Below the pieces are notes generated by a model that saw only the letters and a program-made list of their open reading frames with translations, made no database searches and was not told the origin of the DNA. Below are positions 61,573 to 64,000 of a DNA stretch of 64,000 nt, piece after piece; the stretch's first letter is position 1, and every line of letters begins with the position of its first letter. The position numbers and the translations under genes were made by a program. The stretch is taken from NCBI GenBank assembly GCA_964525995.1, contig CAZGIM010000021.1, positions 11,517 to 75,516 on the forward strand, given 5' to 3'. The DNA comes from CAIVAT01 sp964525995. GTDB taxonomy: Bacteria; Bacteroidota; Bacteroidia; Bacteroidales; FEN-979.

Positions 61573-62320
61573 GCTGTTTTTCGAAAAGGGTCACGACAAT
61601 GTTGTCGGCCAGCATCCATCCTCCGCCGTAGTACCAGAAATAGACCTGGACGACATCCCGCGGAGCGGCAGGATCGGGGATGCGGTAGTCGAGCGACACT
61701 ACATTCCACCGGTCCGGCGCCAACGGTTCCCGGTCGAGCGCAACCGACTGGTATTTGTAATTGATCCCGTTGCGGTTGCAGGTTGTCACCAGATTGCACT
61801 TCAGACCGGCGTGGCTCCCGTTGTACCAAACCATTGCCCTTACCCGCAGCCACGAGCCGGGGGCCGGCTTCAGATCGGAGAAGCGGATCCACAGACCCGG
61901 AGAAAAATTCACGAAGGAGTTCATACGGAGCGATTTCTCGCTGTTGTAACCGGTAGCTGCAATATGGGTGGAGGTATCGGCGGTATTTCCCGCCTCAAAA
62001 TCGTGAAATGCCAGTCGTTTCGCGATAAAGCCGGTAGTGTCGCCCAGCCGCTCTCTCAAGGGGATGTTCCCGGCTTCCCTCTTTTTCCGAAGATCGTTCC
62101 AACCGGCATACTCGTTAAAAGCAATAAATAAACCAAGGAGTAACAATCCTGTAAGCGGTGCGATGATGCTGTTGCGATGCAAAGGATGGGGACTCAAGAA
62201 CAAATCCAGTCTTAAAAAATCAAAGATAGAAAATATTTTAAGGTCTATGGCTAAACGCCATGCTCGGTAAATGCAAATGGTGGAATATGTCAATCCATTT
62301 TTCGCAATTTGAGGTGCCAA
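61565..62320 (-). CDS. Single-TM protein with stand-alone beta-sandwich module
   Basis: The open frame starts upstream at a TTG at 62320, inside a palindrome; no ATG precedes the TM. A start near the TTG around residue 40 is more likely, giving about 210 residues. One TM segment (about 53-68, SIIAPLTGLLLLGLFIAF) is followed by a linker and the module: ALDREPLAPDRWNVVSLDYR, CNLVTTCNRNG, VVQVYFWYYGG and MLADNIVVTLFEK. It is the same kind of module as the C-terminus of the GT-C protein at 57635. It is the first gene of the operon and overlaps the next start. A partner or glycan-binding role is inferred. Confidence 0.7.
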   Translation of the reverse strand: MAPQIAKNGLTYSTICIYRAWRLAIDLKIFSIFDFLRLDLFLSPHPLHRNSIIAPLTGLLLLGLFIAFNEYAGWNDLRKKREAGNIPLRERLGDTTGFIAKRLAFHDFEAGNTADTSTHIAATGYNSEKSLRMNSFVNFSPGLWIRFSDLKPAPGSWLRVRAMVWYNGSHAGLKCNLVTTCNRNGINYKYQSVALDREPLAPDRWNVVSLDYRIPDPAAPRDVVQVYFWYYGGGWMLADNIVVTLFEKQHE

Positions 62321-62336
62321 ATTGGCACCTCAAATT
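62306..62336. promoter_or_regulatory. Perfect 31-bp palindrome (15-bp arms)
   Basis: AATTTGAGGTGCCAA, one central base, TTGGCACCTCAAATT. It lies between the response-regulator gene and the head of the glycan operon. It has no T-run after it and its loop is too small for a simple stem, so an operator is as likely as a terminator. Confidence 0.6.
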
Positions 62337-62394
62337 TGTCAACTCTTCCGGCGTTAATTCAAATATAAAAATGCACTTTCAGTAAGACGCGCGA

Positions 62395-63048
62395 TTACAA
62401 CGGGGTAGCGGGTATCATATAAAGCCTGATCATTTTGCGGATCAATTCCGGGTTGGTTTGTACCTTCAAAATTCTCCTCATTCTCCTCAATGACTTTTCG
62501 ATGGCGGGGGTTGATCTTCCGGTCTCCATTGCAATTTGCTTTATTAATCTGCCATTTGACAGAAGTCTGGAAATCTCCAGGTCATTCAGCGAAATGGTAG
62601 GCTCGGTACAATTTTTATATCCCGGTATAAAAAAATGACGGATATTCTCGGGATAATACTGCTGATGTGCAGCGGCATATTTGATCCCTTCGATCAGCGC
62701 TTCATTTCTCTCAACTTTTTCGACAAAGGCAAAAACGCCAAGCCGGAACATGCGAAGTTTCCAATACAGGCTTAAATCTCCGGTAAAGATTACGACGGGT
62801 ATTCCGGGGAAGGCTGATTGTATTCGGTTAAAATTATCGACCGGTGAACGATGCTCCTGCAAATAGAGATCAAAAACGACAAGGTCGAACGAAAGACTCC
62901 GCATCCGGTCTATGGCATCATCCATATTCGTGGCTGATCCGACAATAGTAATTTCATTGTTAGTTTCAGCGTCAAACTGGTATGTCAGCGCTTCAATTAC
63001 CGGATAATGATCATCGATTAAAAAGAACCGAATCACGGAGTTTCTCAA
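62395..63048 (-). CDS. NarL/FixJ-type response regulator
   Basis: The protein has 217 residues. The receiver domain (1-125) has acidic Asp12-Asp13 in FLIDDHYP, phosphoacceptor Asp60 in LVVFDLYL, Thr89 in VVIFTGDLS and Lys111 in FAFVEKVE. The C-terminal HTH (about 150-210) has SLNDLEISRLLSNGRLIKQI and TPAIEKSLRRMRRIL, a diverged LuxR type. No histidine kinase is seen in the window. The gene is 74 bases upstream of the glycan operon, on the same strand with the 31-bp palindrome between, so it may control that operon. A TACCTTTG octamer (63062-63069) lies just before its start. Confidence 0.9.
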   Translation of the reverse strand: MRNSVIRFFLIDDHYPVIEALTYQFDAETNNEITIVGSATNMDDAIDRMRSLSFDLVVFDLYLQEHRSPVDNFNRIQSAFPGIPVVIFTGDLSLYWKLRMFRLGVFAFVEKVERNEALIEGIKYAAAHQQYYPENIRHFFIPGYKNCTEPTISLNDLEISRLLSNGRLIKQIAMETGRSTPAIEKSLRRMRRILKVQTNPELIRKMIRLYMIPATPL

Positions 63049-63087
63049 TACATTTTCATAGCAAAGGTAGAAAAAAATAAAGAGAAT

Positions 63088-64000
63088 TCATTTTGCTTGG
63101 GAGGCGTAATGATAAATATATCTTTTAAGGATGTTATTTTCCGCATCTTTTATCAGGCTTAATCTCCCGGAGTTGTCATACTCATAAAAAGTCTTGATTC
63201 CCCCTATATCAGTTTTTGAGGTAATTCCGATCTGGGGCATGTAGGTGAATGAAATGACAAAAGCTTGTGCTAAATGATCACGGATATAAGAAGTCGCACT
63301 TTCAATATATGCATCACTAGTAGATTCTTCTAAGGTATGAAGATCGAATCCACCTTGTTGAAGGATGTTCATGATGCTTTCAAAAGTAACGCCTGATATC
63401 TCAGCAACAGGATAGCCCTTTTTATATCCCCAAAGATAATGAAACTGCAATTTATCCGCAGGTTTTATTGAATTTAAACTATGCGAAACATTGTCATATT
63501 GAAACTCTAATTCTTTAGTTCCATAAGAGTATGGGGTGTCCTTATTGAAAGGAAGATTTAATCCCAATTCATTAAGAGCTTTACTAATTTCCGTGGGTTG
63601 ACCGTATTGGTTATATTTAGTGGTCAAACCGTTTGTGAGATTATTATTTAAATATACCCGTTGGTCAATTGGCAGTCCTATTGCGTGTTTATCAATTAAA
63701 AAAGAAAAATTACTGTTTATTGCTGTGGTAGAATAGTCCTGTGGATAAAATGTGTAATTCTTTATTGTATCAGCTTTACTGTCAATTTTCGAAATTAGAT
63801 TAGGAAATGCATGATCAGGATTAAAAAATTCATATGCGGCTATTTCACTAAGAGAATCCTGCCCGGAACTACCAAAATACTTTGTGATAATTCTGGCAGG
63901 GTGTCTCCATTGGCAATAAATATCATACCTTATTCCATCAAAATTATCGGTTCTTTGTCACTTTGAGTGGGTAACATAATACGGATTGATTTTCGAGAAG
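63088..64000 (-). CDS. 3' part of an RHS/YD-repeat protein, with an in-frame TGA
   Basis: The frame reads from the right edge to the stop at 63088. The C-terminus has the YD-repeat pattern YEYDNSGRLSLIKDAENN followed by KRYIYHYASQ, the usual end of such Bacteroidota surface proteins without a toxin domain. Coding-like sequence continues back past a TTG at 63627 (GQDSLSEIAAYEFFNPDHAF) to a TGA at 63958-63960. Beyond it the same frame again looks coding (NPYYVTHSK). No usable start codon lies between the TGA and the middle of the domain, so either the gene is interrupted or the base call is wrong. The N-terminus is outside the window. Confidence 0.65.

Noticed and set aside
1..64000. tRNA, rRNA, CRISPR, integrase or phage genes
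   Set aside because: None were recognised in gaps or reading frames; gaps are too short or lack the needed structure.

Overview
The window reads as chromosomal DNA of a Bacteroidota bacterium, probably of the Bacteroidales or a nearby order. The evidence is a run of secreted proteins with type IX secretion (T9SS) C-terminal sorting domains, BACON and PKD-like domains, a gldH homologue, a three-gene cytochrome b/flavoprotein/iron-sulfur succinate:quinone oxidoreductase, promoter-like TAnnTTTG octamers instead of sigma70 boxes, and families of short intergenic repeats (GGCAATAGGC, CATTGTCAATTGTC, TTTACGATTTACGA) that I associate with this phylum from memory. No rRNA, tRNA, CRISPR array, transposase or prophage was seen. 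Layout: (1) 0-9 kb, minus strand: an operon of three secreted proteins (beta-helix, a 1370-residue multidomain T9SS cargo protein, and a BACON protein cut by the left edge), a FISUMP-domain protein and a PAS/LuxR-type regulator. The regulator gene and the cargo operon each have the 11-bp element CCCTAATTGGG exactly 26 bp upstream of a TAnnTTTG octamer, which suggests one regulon. (2) 8.9-15.3 kb: an alpha/beta hydrolase, aminopeptidase P and the sdhCAB operon, which is interrupted between sdhA and sdhB by a four-helix-bundle protein gene bounded by repeats. (3) 15.4-25.6 kb: a 1610-residue T9SS protein with seven Ig-like repeats, then a housekeeping and envelope cluster (holB, PSP1/RicT-like, gldH, class A penicillin-binding protein). 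(4) 25.6-33.5 kb, minus strand: two paralogous Ig/beta-propeller lipoproteins, a saccharopine-dehydrogenase-like enzyme with an LtaS-like membrane phosphotransferase, and a GIY-YIG protein whose 3' end is built from two REP-like hairpins. (5) 33.5-62.3 kb: a large surface-glycan region. It holds a GH16-like lipoprotein, an anchored propeller protein and a papain-like T9SS protease in one operon. It also holds five multi-membrane GT-C-like proteins in two sequence groups, a GtrB-like polyprenyl-phosphate glycosyltransferase, a nucleotide-sugar trio (SDR epimerase/dehydratase, DegT aminotransferase, left-handed-beta-helix acyltransferase), and an alginate-type O-acetylation set (one MBOAT protein and two AlgJ/AlgX-like SGNH proteins). 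(6) 62.4-64 kb: a NarL-type response regulator and the 3' end of an RHS/YD-repeat protein with an in-frame TGA. The most unusual feature is a related C-terminal beta-sandwich-like module (short signature V-x-Y-x-W ... L-D-D) on six proteins of region 5: at the C-terminus of four GT-C-like membrane proteins, on a stand-alone single-TM protein and on an anchored propeller protein. My working model is that GtrB makes polyprenyl-P-sugar, the GT-C proteins transfer it in the periplasm, the MBOAT/AlgJ-like set O-acetylates the product, and the shared module holds or senses the glycan. In Porphyromonas, T9SS cargo is anchored to A-LPS, so a link between this glycan and the T9SS cargo in the window is plausible but unproven. 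All functions are inferred from motifs read by eye; no database search was run.
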